64,000 nucleotides of DNA from Palsa-504 sp963808615 (GCA_963808615.1 CAWEGV010000007.1:1-64000), one strand, 5' to 3'; positions 1 to 8,385 are shown, counted from the first letter of the stretch. Numbers and translations: made by a program. The notes: a model not told the origin generated them from the letters alone.

Positions 1-353
1 ACCGGGTCATTGTCCACGTACACCACCCGGCACTCCGGCGCCGCGTTCTGGGCCACCTCGTGCGTGTTGTTCGCGGCCGGCAAGCCGGTGCCGATGTCCA
101 GGAACTGGCGGATCCCGGCCTCGCGCACCAGGTACCGTACCGCCCGCCCCAGGAAGGCCCGGTTCCCGCGCGCCGAACGGACGATGTCCGGATGAGCCGC
201 GATCACCCGCTCAGCGGCTATCCGGTCGACCGCGAAGTTATCCTTCCCGCCCAGCCAGTAGTCATAGACCCGGGCGATGTGCGCCACCGTGGTGTCCACC
301 CTGGCCGGCCCGGAACCGTCCAGCCGATCCGATGACAGCCAGCGCCTTGCCAC
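1..353 (-). CDS. SAM-dependent methyltransferase, DUF574 family (partial, cut by window edge)
   Basis: The first 117 residues are visible; the gene runs off the left edge. The GTG at 353 follows an AAGGAGG ribosome site six bases upstream. The protein begins with a VARRWLSSDRLD-type segment, then has a YDYWLGGKDNF motif near residue 31 and FLDIGTGLP near residue 84. These are hallmarks of the actinobacterial DUF574 (Methyltransf_19) family; FLDIGTGLP is the SAM-binding glycine-rich loop. Such genes often sit beside HTH/DUF397 regulators, and their substrates are mostly unknown. The family call is firm; the substrate is not known. Confidence 0.85.
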   Translation of the reverse strand, partial: MARRWLSSDRLDGSGPARVDTTVAHIARVYDYWLGGKDNFAVDRIAAERVIAAHPDIVRSARGNRAFLGRAVRYLVREAGIRQFLDIGTGLPAANNTHEVAQNAAPECRVVYVDNDP

Positions 354-658
354 GATGCACCTCCTTCCCGCTCCCGGCAGCCCGCCAGGACAGCCAGGCT
401 AGCCGCACACCGACGCTAGCACCGTAACCGCCAGCCACACGGCTCCCCGAAGCACCAAGCCAGGAGCCGCACGAAACGATGCCGAATATTTTCACAGTCG
501 AGGTTACGGGCAGTACGGTTCAGTCCCACATATTGTCCGGTTATGGAGACATCCAGGGACCGCAAACAGACGTGCATCGGGAGAAGAAACGGCAGTCTTG
601 TCTGCAGCGCGCGGCAGACCGACCGACCGAACGTCGACGGTGGTCGAGCGCGGGGGGA

Positions 659-1135
659 TCACACCTGGGCACGCATCTTTGCCGCGAGCCTTTCGAACAT
701 CGGGTAGGCGGCACTTCCGCCGATTGCATCTATCGACGGCTGCCACATCTCCCACCGGTCGGTCAGGCGTTGGCCGAGCAGGGTTCTGATCAGCTCGAAA
801 TCGAAGCCACCGTGTTTCTCGAGCGCACCGAGCTGCTCGAAGTAGTCGAGCTCCCGGTACAGGACGTATGCCTCGGCCGAGTTCTCGGCAATGAACCGCG
901 TCATCGCGTCCCGCAGCGCCTCTGGCGTCTCGAACTGAGCGACAAGACGACGCGTCTCCACCATCGGGCTTTCGCTCCAGCGCCTGAAGAACTCGGCCGC
1001 CATCTCAGCCTGACGGTTGATACGGGCTTCACGGGCTTGCTGGCCTGCGAAGATCACTGCACCGATCGCGCTTAGCAGTCCGAGGGCGCTTACCGCGGTC
1101 GCAATGGCAGTGACCTGCTCGGCCCAGTTCGGCAT
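659..1135 (-). CDS. Small membrane-anchored protein, DUF4760-like
   Basis: A 158-residue protein starting at ATG 1135 behind AGGAAGG. Residues about 5-30 form one hydrophobic segment (AVSALGLLSAIGAVIFAGQQ), followed by a soluble alpha-helical part with FFRRWSESPMVETRRLVAQF and DYFEQLGAL. The layout (one N-terminal helix, then a helical domain with a WSE..M..R motif) matches the DUF4760 type found widely in bacteria. Function is unknown. A longer reading to 1492 is possible, but its extra N-terminus looks non-coding and lacks a ribosome site. It stands alone on this strand. Confidence 0.6.
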   Translation of the reverse strand: MPNWAEQVTAIATAVSALGLLSAIGAVIFAGQQAREARINRQAEMAAEFFRRWSESPMVETRRLVAQFETPEALRDAMTRFIAENSAEAYVLYRELDYFEQLGALEKHGGFDFELIRTLLGQRLTDRWEMWQPSIDAIGGSAAYPMFERLAAKMRAQV

Positions 1136-2202
1136 TAGCGCAGCCTTCCTGTCGGTGGCTCCGGACCCCCCACTCCGGGGCCGCCAGTTTAACTTTGGAG
1201 GCCACGGATCGGCGGTTGCGCCGTCCGGGACTCTGCCTGGCACGTCGGCCTTCGCAGGGCCAGGCTTCGTGCTGGCCCTGCTCATGCCGTGGCCTCCAGC
1301 GTGAGCAGGGTGCGCTTGGCATCGAAGCTGCACTGGCCGCCGCTGAAGGTATTCCTCCAGCTCTCGCGCCGCGGTGTCCAGCCTCGAGCCGCTCGTGTTG
1401 CCGCCATGCGAGCGGCCGGAAGTGCGCCACAGATTGACCGATTCTGGCCGCAACCACCAGAATCCCGCTGGCCAAGCCATCCTTGTCCACATCGAGTCCT
1501 CTTTGTGGCTGCTGTCAAGTGGTTGTCAGGGATGTCTTTGAATCCCGCTTCGACGATGAAAGGGTGGCTGCCCTGGTGCCGGGCCGTATCGTGGTGTCCA
1601 GGTCTGGGAGTGGCTTGTCCGAAGAGCCGGCATTCGGGGTGTGAGCCGGCCGCGCTGGAGTCAGAGTCGTTCCCTGGTTGCCCTCCCGGGCCGTTCGCGG
1701 TGACCGCTGTCCGGCTCGGCGGGCGTCGGCTGGCTAACGACCGGTGACCGCGGTCGGCTCCCTCGCAGTCTTCAACGTGAAACGACAACTGGCGACCGCT
1801 CAGTCGTCACGACCACGCGGATAGCGGCCGCAGCGTTGCATGTGTCTCTCTTTACCGGGCCTATCGCCGGATGCCCGGTAGGAGTATCGTCAGGGTATTG
1901 CTCCGGACCCAGAGGTGCGGGCAAAGGGGGGCATTCTGGCACCGGGTCGCTGTGCATACCGGCAACCGCGTGTCGATTCCTCGGCCAAGTCTATCGAGCG
2001 AGGTCCGGTAATCCGCCTGGGGTCATAGCCCAGGACCGACGGCCCGAAAATTCAGTCTTGCCGAATTAGCCGTGGGGCGCCTGGACAGCGCCCTGGTTGC
2101 GTGCCCCGTTCACATCCCGCGTTGCGAGTCCGGCACCAGGGAGGCGATGCCCCGGTCGTCGCCCGTGCGGGATGACACAGCCCACGACCAGAAGGAATGC
2201 TC
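1136..2202. other. Stretch without a recognisable gene
   Basis: About 1 kb in which no open frame on either strand has a convincing start, ribosome site and family resemblance. A minus-strand frame ending near 1282 carries a short SWRNTFSGGQCSF segment that faintly recalls DUF397 proteins, which often accompany DUF574 methyltransferases. It cannot be followed to a start and may be a remnant. The part from 1770 to 2190 shows no structure I can name. Confidence 0.4.
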
Positions 2203-3033
2203 ATGAGCGACATGCCTAACCAAATGCGGCAGCCGCCGCAACCGACGCCAGCGACTCCGCAGCCGAACCAGTATGCGCGCCCCGCAGTGATGCCCGGGCC
2301 GCCGCAGATGCCCGGGCCGCCGCAGATGCCCGGGGCGCCGCAGATGCCCGGCCCGCCGACGCCGTCAGCTGCTGACCGGGTCCGCCTGGCCGCGCAGCGC
2401 CGGGGTGAGTCTGACTACTTCTTCAGCTACTGGTCGGCGCTGGGATGGACCATACTCACCCTCGGAATCTACGGGTTCTATGTCTTCTACCAGCTCGTCC
2501 GCCGGATGCGTGACCACAACGCGCGCCGGCTCGAACTGCTCGACGCGGCGGTCGCTGTCGGATGGGAGCAGGCCGGGCGGCAAGGCTTGCAGCAGGAGCT
2601 GCAGCCGTCCTTCCAGCGGGCCGCGGGTCACCTAGCGGTGCTGCGCCGGATGACCCAAGATTTTCGTGACCCGGTCATCTGGCTCGTGATTGGCATCGTG
2701 GCCCGCGGCATCGCCGAAATCGTCGCGTTCGTGCTGCTCGACCAGGACCTCATCAAGCATGACCAAGCCGAAGTCGGCGTCGAGTACGAGCTGTCGGCGA
2801 TCTACGGCCGGCTCGGCCAGCAACTGGCCTATCCCGATCAGGGCCGGGTGAAGCAACCGGACAAATATGTCGGCCGGATCCTGGCCACGATCTTCTCGTT
2901 CGGCATCTATATGTACTGGTGGTATTACAACCAGATGGAGGTGCCGAACAAGCACTTCGCCCTCAACTGGGCTCAAGAAGACGAGCTGTTGAAGGCCGTG
3001 GATGCGTTCAGCTGGAGGAACCAGCAGCGATGA
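2203..3033 (+). CDS. DUF4234-like membrane protein with proline-rich N-terminus
   Basis: A 276-residue protein. Residues 1-60 are rich in Pro, Gln and Met and contain a tandem MPGPPQ repeat. Two hydrophobic regions follow: YFFSYWSALGWTILTLGIYG-like, about 70-95, and DPVIWLVIGIVARGIAEI, about 155-180. A third lies near ATIFSFGIYMYWWYYNQM, about 230-250. The TLGIYGFYVFYQLVRRM pattern resembles DUF4234 membrane domains, whose role is unknown. ATG 2203 is preferred over ATG 2197 because GAAGGA lies six bases before 2203 but abuts 2197. It stands alone. Confidence 0.65.
   Translation: MSDMPNQMRQPPQPTPATPQPNQYARPAVMPGPPQMPGPPQMPGAPQMPGPPTPSAADRVRLAAQRRGESDYFFSYWSALGWTILTLGIYGFYVFYQLVRRMRDHNARRLELLDAAVAVGWEQAGRQGLQQELQPSFQRAAGHLAVLRRMTQDFRDPVIWLVIGIVARGIAEIVAFVLLDQDLIKHDQAEVGVEYELSAIYGRLGQQLAYPDQGRVKQPDKYVGRILATIFSFGIYMYWWYYNQMEVPNKHFALNWAQEDELLKAVDAFSWRNQQR
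2290..2361 (+). repeat. 18-bp tandem repeat, four units, coding MPGPPQ
   Basis: Four consecutive copies of an 18-base unit (ATGCCCGGGCCGCCGCAG and close variants) lie in frame in the N-terminus of the DUF4234-like gene and encode Met-Pro-Gly-Pro-Pro-Gln repeats. The unit length keeps the frame, so copy number can vary without breaking the gene. Confidence 0.9.
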
Positions 3034-3269
3034 CAAAGCTGGCCTCCGGGCGAGGCCAGCCAAGACCCGTGCGCCCGGTACCGAAACCGGCGATCCGCAG
3101 ACCGGGCCGTCCGCTCTGCAGCCGTGTCGCGTCGGCGCACTGGCGGATTGTGGTGAGGCTCTGAGGCTCTGCTAGACGTGTGCCTCACGAACGCGGGCGC
3201 GGATATAGAGGAAGAGCAGGATCCGGCGTCACTTGCCGGCCGGGCTGGGGTCACCCCACTTCGCGGATC

Positions 3270-3400
3270 TGCTCGACGAGGAACCGGCCTCGACCGCTAC
3301 ATCCGCGCCCGGCACACCCAGGCGCACCGGCCGCAGCTGTGGCTGGCCGTGAACAACGGGGCCGCTGACCGCCGATCGCGTGCTTCTGCCAAGAGGGCAC
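3270..3400 (+). pseudogene. Tyrosine recombinase (integrase) remnant
   Basis: One plus frame reads LDRYIRARHTQAHRPQLWLA, then after a one-base shift GPLTADRV. Joined, this matches the segment 'L.RYLRAR...H...LWL....GPLT..G' that lies between the box motifs of phage-type tyrosine recombinases. No start, catalytic Arg or Tyr is left. It suggests that an integrated element once lay here. The fragment is short, so the call is moderate. Confidence 0.45.
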
Positions 3401-3640
3401 CGAGCGCCGATTCCGCGCAGGCTGCGGCTACCTGAAATTCCTCAGGTCAGGATCGCAGATTGACCAATTCTGTCGCCTGGGCTGACGCTTCATGTCACTG
3501 GGCGTGCTGTGCGGCCAGGCGTCCGGCGGGGGTCTGGGGTGGATCCAGGTCCGCTGTGTTGAGCCGGACGATGTGGGTGGATGTTTTGCTGATGGCGGCA
3601 TAGCCGAGGGGGCCGGGCAGCGTCTTAGTTAGTGAGGACG

Positions 3641-3645
3641 GGAGG
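3641..3645 (+). promoter_or_regulatory. Ribosome binding site deciding the GTG start of the sigma factor
   Basis: GGAGG lies six bases before GTG 3652. No ATG in the same frame has a comparable site, so GTG is taken as the start of the sigma factor. Confidence 0.8.
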
Positions 3646-3651
3646 TGCCTG

Positions 3652-4164
3652 GTGGATGAGAGTGCCCGGGAGGACTTCGCGGAGTTCGTCGCGGGCCGGT
3701 CCGCCGAGTTGCTCCGCCTGGCCTATGTGCTGACCGCCGATCATTATGCGGCCGAGGATCTGCTGCAAAGTGCGCTGACCAAGGCCGCAGCGCGGTGGGG
3801 GCGCATTCACAGCGCGCCGGAGGGTTACGTGCGGCAGATCATGTATCGCGAGCAGGTCAGCTGGTGGCGGCGCCGTGCCCGGCGGCCGGTGACGGTGGTG
3901 GCGCGGGTACCCGAACGGCCAGCGCAGGATCAGATGGTCATGGTCGAGGCGCGGCTGGCGCTGCGGGATGCGCTGCTGGCGCTTCCGCCCGGCAAGCGCG
4001 CCATGCTGGTGCTGCGGTACCTGGAGGACCTGCCTGAGGCGCAGGTGGCCGACATCTTGGGATGTTCTGTGGGCACGGTGCGCAGCCAGACGCACAAGGC
4101 GATCGCCCAGCTAAGGCTGGTCCTGCCGTCACTGGGCCTGACGAATGAGGAGGCAGGCAGGTGA
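3652..4164 (+). CDS. ECF RNA polymerase sigma factor, SigE-family type
   Basis: A 170-residue sigma-70-family protein. Region 2 spans about residues 8-70 (FAEFVAGRSAELLRLAYVLT, then AEDLLQSALTKAAARW). Region 4 spans about 105-160, with LPPGKRAMLVLRYLEDLPEAQ and a helix-turn-helix in VADILGCSVGTVRSQTHKA. Length and motifs fit the actinobacterial SigE-family subgroup, which directs RNA polymerase to a small set of promoters under control of a linked anti-sigma factor. The stop overlaps the next gene's GTG start (GTGA), so the two are translationally coupled; that neighbour is the likely anti-sigma partner. Confidence 0.9.
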   Translation: MDESAREDFAEFVAGRSAELLRLAYVLTADHYAAEDLLQSALTKAAARWGRIHSAPEGYVRQIMYREQVSWWRRRARRPVTVVARVPERPAQDQMVMVEARLALRDALLALPPGKRAMLVLRYLEDLPEAQVADILGCSVGTVRSQTHKAIAQLRLVLPSLGLTNEEAGR

Positions 4165-5570
4165 GGGACGCGGATCAGTTGATCGCCGGGGCCTTGCGCG
4201 ACATCGCAGCCGAGGCCGGCCAGCCCGGGCCGGTGGCCGATGCTGCCTGGCAGGCAGGCCGGCGCCGACGGCGGGCCATGCTGGCCGCATCGGCGGCGTC
4301 CATCGCCGGCGCGATGGCGCTCACGCTGGCCGTCGTCCTCCCGCTGACCGCGGCACCCGGCCCTGCCGCCTCGCCGCCGCCCGGCCCGCTGGTCTCGATC
4401 ACGCTCTCGCCGGCCACGCCAGCCAGCACGCAGAACCTGGCTCTTGCCGCCATGCTCCTCGGCCAGCGCGCCGCACATCTGCACCTGCCCGACACCCAGG
4501 CCCAGGTCTCCGGGCCGGACGTCGTACTGACCGGGCCCGCAGCCGACCAGACGCAGCTCCAGGCCCTCGCCATGGCCGGCGTGCTGAACCTCCGCCAGGT
4601 GCTGCTCTACCAGCCGTACAACGGTCCGGGGTCCTCCGCCAGCGCCCCGGCATACGGGAACGTGAGCCTGGTGAACCACCGCACGCTCGAGCTGTTCCGC
4701 AAGCTGGCCTGCACGCCGGATAACATCAGCACCTGGAAGGACCAGGTCGGCTATACCAGCGCAGAAGATTACGACAAGCCGGGCACGCAGATCGTCTCGT
4801 GCGACAGCAGCGGCAACAAGTACGCCCTGGACGTGGCCAAGGTGCCGGGCACTCAGATCGGCAACGCGGTCGCCGGCCTGTCCGGCGCCGGCAGCCAGTG
4901 GGCAGTCCTGCTGACGCTCAAGAGCGCAGGCGCCGCCGCCTTCACCAACCTGACCACGGAGCAGGCCACCAGGTACTTTCCCGGCGCCCAGGCTGGCAAC
5001 CAGGACGACCGCTGGCTGGACACCATCGCGGTCGTGCTGGACGGGAACGTCATCGCCGCGCCGCAGACCGCCAGCCCGATCCCGGGCGGCACCGCCCAGA
5101 TCGCGGGGAATTTCACCCGGGCGCAGGCCGAGGAGCTCGCCGCTGACTTGCAAAGCGGGGCCCTTCCTGTGGATTTCCGGGTCAGCGCCATCAGCACCTT
5201 CACCCCGTCAGCCTCCAGCCAGTTAGCCGGCCAGGAGCTCTGGCCACCGAGAGGCCGGCCCAGGATGCAACCGGGAAAGACCTTGCCCGGCGAGCACCGC
5301 GCTGCGGGCTGGCCGCGAGCTCGTGCATGCCGCTCGTGCCGGCGGCCCGCACCGTCTGCCAGAAGTCTCAATCAGGCGGTCCTGGCCGCAGCTGCTCCCC
5401 GCCGTAACGAACCTGAGCTGGAGCAGGCCTATTCGCGGCGGCATGACATACACGCGGCAGATCGGTTAGCAAGGAGCCCAGAAATGGCGGAACTGTCCAA
5501 GAAGAGCACCGTGGTGATTGTGGAGGCCGGTTTCGCCGGTTTAACGCCGCGCGGGAACTGTCCCGCCTGA
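4161..5570 (+). CDS. Membrane protein with SecD-like extracytoplasmic domain, probable anti-sigma partner; 3' end altered
   Basis: The open frame is 469 residues. An N-terminal cytoplasmic stretch (about 1-35) is followed by an RRRRR stop and one membrane helix (about 38-62). The outside part contains an AVLLTLKSAGAAAFTNLT segment, DTIAVVLDGNVIAAP, IAGNFTRAQAEELAADLQSG and LPVDFRVSAISTFTP, as in the first periplasmic domain of SecD. None of SecD's six-helix transport domain is present. From about residue 355 (position 5230) the sequence is Arg/Pro-rich and unlike any family. Its last 30 residues are the in-frame start of a lost oxidoreductase gene (5484 onward), so the natural end was probably near 5230. 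Coupling to the sigma gene suggests a sensor/anti-sigma role (inference). Confidence 0.6.
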   Translation: MRDADQLIAGALRDIAAEAGQPGPVADAAWQAGRRRRRAMLAASAASIAGAMALTLAVVLPLTAAPGPAASPPPGPLVSITLSPATPASTQNLALAAMLLGQRAAHLHLPDTQAQVSGPDVVLTGPAADQTQLQALAMAGVLNLRQVLLYQPYNGPGSSASAPAYGNVSLVNHRTLELFRKLACTPDNISTWKDQVGYTSAEDYDKPGTQIVSCDSSGNKYALDVAKVPGTQIGNAVAGLSGAGSQWAVLLTLKSAGAAAFTNLTTEQATRYFPGAQAGNQDDRWLDTIAVVLDGNVIAAPQTASPIPGGTAQIAGNFTRAQAEELAADLQSGALPVDFRVSAISTFTPSASSQLAGQELWPPRGRPRMQPGKTLPGEHRAAGWPRARACRSCRRPAPSARSLNQAVLAAAAPRRNEPELEQAYSRRHDIHAADRLARSPEMAELSKKSTVVIVEAGFAGLTPRGNCPA

Positions 5571-5593
5571 TCGGAGCCACTCTACGTCCAGAT
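5484..5593 (+). pseudogene. N-terminal remnant of an NADH dehydrogenase (NDH-2-like) FAD oxidoreductase
   Basis: ATG 5484 has AAGGAG eight bases upstream. It opens with MAELSKKSTVVIVEAGFAG, then after a one-base shift NAARELSRLIGAT. Together these copy the N-terminal dinucleotide-binding fold of type II NADH dehydrogenases ('VVIVGAGFAGFNAARELSR'). The first glycine of GxG is Glu here, the frame is broken after about 14 codons, and no more of the gene follows. It is a start-of-gene relic now read as the tail of the SecD-like frame. Confidence 0.6.
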
Positions 5594-5830
5594 GCCCTTT
5601 CCGGCCGCTCGCACTGAGCACATGGACCTCGAAGCCGGCGTGACGGTAAGCGTCCGCAAGCGCTCCTGTGATCTCCTCCACTGGAGCACTATGCCCGGTG
5701 GCGAAGTCCACATCGTCAGACGGGCGGGTTACCAGGCCGTGGGCCTTGATTGCGTACCCGCCAGCCAGCGCTAATCCGGTGCTGGGTACGGTCTGGGCCG
5801 CTGCGACCGAGACGTCGTGATCAGGCAGCT
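5593..5830 (-). pseudogene. AbiEii-like nucleotidyltransferase fragment
   Basis: The minus strand encodes TGLALAGGYAIKAHGLVTRP, SDDVDFAT and, further on, AGFEVHVLSASGRKGHLDVE. This is the GG(Y/S)A...R.S.DvD core of AbiEii/AbiGii-type nucleotidyltransferase toxins: a GG loop, then two metal-binding Asp residues in DDVD. There is no credible start codon with a ribosome site, and the sequence stops at 5541, well short of family length. It is therefore a fragment, possibly of an old abortive-infection module. Confidence 0.6.
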
Positions 5831-5987
5831 GATCTGCTGTTGCGGTAGGTTGGCAGCGGCGCGGGAGGGCGCGCCGGGCCCGCGGGAAGGACCGAGTCCG
5901 CCTCCGCTCAGGTGCGTGATGCCGGACAGCGGGACCGCCGTCAGCCGAGCTGGAACGCGGGCCTAGGCCCGGTGTGGGGGACGCGAG

Positions 5988-7370
5988 ATGTCGCAGTTGC
6001 CGGATCGTCCGGATCTGGATCAGCTCCGCCGCCAGGCCCGTGAGCTGTACCGCGCTGCCCTCGGCGGTGACGCGCATGCGCTGCGGCGGCTGCGGCAGGT
6101 CTCGGTTACCCTGCCAGCCGCCCAGCTCGCCATCGCCCGCGCTTACGGCTTTGCGAGCTGGCCGCAACTCAAAGCGGAGGTGGAACACCGCCTTGCACAG
6201 CCAGCAAGCCTCGCCGGTGAGGCGGCCGAGGCCGGGGCGCAGCAGGCCGTCCCCGAGCCGGCCGCTGTCCCGCCGCCGAAGTCCTGGCGGGAGATGCGGG
6301 ACTGGGCGGCGCACCTGTTGCGCTCCCGCACCGGCCAGGATGTCGGCGCCTGGAACCGCCGTGTCGCCCGAGCCGGCCTGCCCGACGAGCAGGCGCTCCG
6401 CGCGTGGCTGGACGGCCAGGGTGTGACGGGCTATGGCCAGGCGCTGCTGGTCTGGGAACGGTTCGGCTACCCGGACTTCCTCACCGCCGACGCGGACGAG
6501 CTGATCGCCGGCCAGTATGCCGACCGCCCGCAGCTTCGGCCCGTATTCGACGCGGTGCTGGCGGCGCTGCCCGCGGTCGGCCCGGCGACGGTGCAGGCCC
6601 GCAAGACGATGGTCAGCCTGGTCACGCCCCGCCGTACCTTCGCCGTGATCCAGGCCACGACCAAGACCCGGGTAGACCTCGGCCTGCGGCTGGAGCACGA
6701 GCGCCCCGGCGGCCGCCTGCTCGCCGCGCGGGATCTCGGCGCGGCCACTGTGCGGATCGCGCTGGCCCGGCCCGAGGACGTCGACGCCGAAGTCCTCGGC
6801 TGGCTGCGGCGCGCCTACACCGAGAACGCGGCACCGCCGCCGCCGCGCCGTCCCTCTCGCCGCGCAGCGCCGGAACTCGGGACGCTCACCGTGGTGATCG
6901 AGGGCGTCAGCCTGCCTGGGCTCACCTTCCCGTCGGAGGACGGCGGGCAGTATCGCAACTTGCATATCGGGCTGGCCACCACGAGCAAGGAGGGGCCCGC
7001 GCTGGCCGTACCGGGCAAGCCCTGGCGGGCGGCGGACCCGGTGGCTGGCGGTGCGCCGTCGGCGCGCTGGGAGGTGCCGGTCACCGTGCGGCGGGATTCG
7101 GACGGCTTCGACTTCAGCGGGCCGTATGTGCGTGGCGCCCGCGACGACCGGAACCTGTTTCTCGCCTGGGGCGACGTCCGCGACGACGGCACGATGCGGC
7201 TGGTCCGCGGCAGCAAGCTCAAGCTCACCGAGGTTGATCCCCGGCTCGTCGAGGAGGCCATGCGCCCTGGGCACCAGCTCGTCGCCCGGATCCGGCTGAG
7301 CGGCACCACGGGGGAACCCGGCCTCACCTGGTCTGCGGAACCAGCTCATGCGCAGCCTGGCTCTGGATGA
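5988..7370 (+). CDS. Composite protein: small N-terminal helical domain, DUF4287, DUF5655-like and DUF5990-like domains
   Basis: 460 residues starting at ATG 5988. Residues 1-65 (DLDQLRRQARELYRAALGGD, AQLAIARAYGFASWPQLKAE) form a helical domain often found before ankyrin repeats or other modules. Residues about 100-165 (RTGQDVGAWNRRVARAGL, VTGYGQALLVWERFGYPDFL) match DUF4287. Residues about 170-275 (ARKTMVSLVTPRRTFAVIQA, KTRVDLGLRL) match DUF5655. Residues about 300-440 (VSLPGLTF, SARWEVPVTV, DFSGPYVRGARDDRNLFLAW) match DUF5990. All are domains without established function that usually occur alone. A GTGTGGGGGAC stretch lies just upstream. A complex or binding role is only inference. Confidence 0.7.
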   Translation: MSQLPDRPDLDQLRRQARELYRAALGGDAHALRRLRQVSVTLPAAQLAIARAYGFASWPQLKAEVEHRLAQPASLAGEAAEAGAQQAVPEPAAVPPPKSWREMRDWAAHLLRSRTGQDVGAWNRRVARAGLPDEQALRAWLDGQGVTGYGQALLVWERFGYPDFLTADADELIAGQYADRPQLRPVFDAVLAALPAVGPATVQARKTMVSLVTPRRTFAVIQATTKTRVDLGLRLEHERPGGRLLAARDLGAATVRIALARPEDVDAEVLGWLRRAYTENAAPPPPRRPSRRAAPELGTLTVVIEGVSLPGLTFPSEDGGQYRNLHIGLATTSKEGPALAVPGKPWRAADPVAGGAPSARWEVPVTVRRDSDGFDFSGPYVRGARDDRNLFLAWGDVRDDGTMRLVRGSKLKLTEVDPRLVEEAMRPGHQLVARIRLSGTTGEPGLTWSAEPAHAQPGSG

Positions 7371-7708
7371 TCAGTTCCGAGGGGGCCGGCCTACCTGGCC
7401 GACCAGGCGGCAACGTCATCGAACCCGCCAACGCCCTCCTGGCGCTGGAGCTCACCTTGGACGACGACAACGGAGTCCGGGTCATCGCTCGGGACGAGGC
7501 GCCCAGAACATCCGACTCTGGCGCGATCTAGTTTCGGCCGGTGCCAGGTGAACGCTTCTCTGTGTGCGCTGCCATCGCCGCGGCGATGCCGGCCGGCCAG
7601 GCGTCCAGCCTGCCGTAGAAGCGGTATCCGGTTCCGTCCTGGGTTGTCACGACCAGCCTCTGCCCGGAGCGGGGAAGAGGCGACAACCAGCGAGGACTTC
7701 CGAGTCGC
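7371..7708. other. Short gene-poor stretch with possible gene tails
   Basis: No intact gene. On the plus strand, 7412-7531 reads NVIEPANALLALELTLDDDN followed by GVRVIARDEAPRTSDSGAI and a stop. On the minus strand, about 7680-7540 reads RLVVTTQDGTGYRFYGRLDA. Both have protein-like composition but no start or ribosome site, so they may be the tails of lost genes. I cannot name either family. Confidence 0.35.
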
Positions 7709-8107
7709 CTACAAGCCGGGCGGATCAGCCTCCTCGTAGGTGACGGCCTCGAGCATGAATCCGTGCAGGTCGAGGAAGAACGTCGCATAGAAGCGCGGGT
7801 GGTATTCCGGGAAGAGCCTCGGCTCGTGGATAACCTGGTGATCGCGTTGCTTGGCCCACTCATGGACCCGACGGACATCAGCGCGCGCCGGGACGTAGAA
7901 GGAGATGTGCTGCAGTCCGGTTCCATGGCGCGAGTAGGCGCCTTCCTCTAGGGCCGGATAGAGGAAGATCTGGGTTCCCTTCCAGTCGGCCGGCCTGTAG
8001 CCGGTGTCCCACTCCCGCACGAACCCCACAAGCGGCATGAACTCGTCGTAGTACGCCCGTGCGGCGTCGATGTCCGGCACCCCCAGACCCACGTGATCCA
8101 TCGGCAT
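7709..8107 (-). CDS. VOC-family (glyoxalase/dioxygenase superfamily) protein
   Basis: 132 residues. It opens with MDHVGLGVPDIDAARAYYDE, the typical first beta-alpha unit of vicinal-oxygen-chelate proteins, with His in the first strand. It continues with GTGLQHISFYVPARADVRRV, a second strand with His, and ends with ATFFLDLHGFMLEAVT, where FLDLHGFMLE supplies the usual metal-binding Glu. The fold is sure; the substrate is unknown, since the family covers glyoxalases, dioxygenases and antibiotic-binding proteins. ATG 8107 and ATG 8101 are both possible; neither has a clear ribosome site. It stands alone on this strand. Confidence 0.8.
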   Translation of the reverse strand: MPMDHVGLGVPDIDAARAYYDEFMPLVGFVREWDTGYRPADWKGTQIFLYPALEEGAYSRHGTGLQHISFYVPARADVRRVHEWAKQRDHQVIHEPRLFPEYHPRFYATFFLDLHGFMLEAVTYEEADPPGL

Positions 8108-8247
8108 GCGGGATACGGTACTCCCAACGCTGGGACGCCTAACGATCCGTCTGGAGCGGCGAGCCCCGTGGCAGTATCGATTCCGATTGGCGCTCAGGCG
8201 GGTACGCGCGCGCTCCTTCAGGAGTGTAGATAACGCAGCGTCACGAC

Positions 8248-8356
8248 CTAGTGCCCCAGCAGATAACGTTCTGCCCGGGATTCCAGCTGAGGAGCCAGCT
8301 GAGCAACCGGATCAATGTGCATCCGAGCCGGCTGTATCCGGCTCAGATGCGCATCA
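8248..8356 (+). repeat. Dispersed hairpin element, copy A
   Basis: This 109-bp stretch recurs inverted at 17960-18068 with about 90% identity by eye over the first 80 bases (shared core includes GGATTCCAGCTGAGGAGCC). Its 3' part folds into a long hairpin: left arm 8315-8331, six-base loop, right arm 8338-8354, with one GU-type and one mismatched position in 17. Downstream (8386-8500) lies a GC-rich run of about 18-base repeats, also matched in part beyond copy B. It lies 142 bases past the 3' end of the HTH gene on the opposite strand. Confidence 0.75.
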
Positions 8357-8385
8357 AGCCGGTCCCGCGTGGGCGCCGGGCGGTC

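Larger units (their letters stand above)
3034..3651. other. Gene-poor stretch with degraded fragments
   Basis: No intact gene. It holds an apparent integrase remnant on the plus strand (3270-3400, listed separately). On the minus strand, about 3500-3610, an open tail reads LGYAAISKTSTHIVRLN before a stop; this looks like the C-terminal end of a lost gene, but I cannot name the family. Confidence 0.4.

Noticed and set aside
1282..1788. 168-residue minus-strand frame with a DUF397-like SWRNTFSGG segment
   Set aside because: Only a few residues resemble the family; the rest looks non-coding and no start is supported.
5541..7349. 602-residue open frame on the minus strand
   Set aside because: Antisense shadow of the composite gene at 5988; no motif except the AbiEii fragment at its end, which is listed alone.
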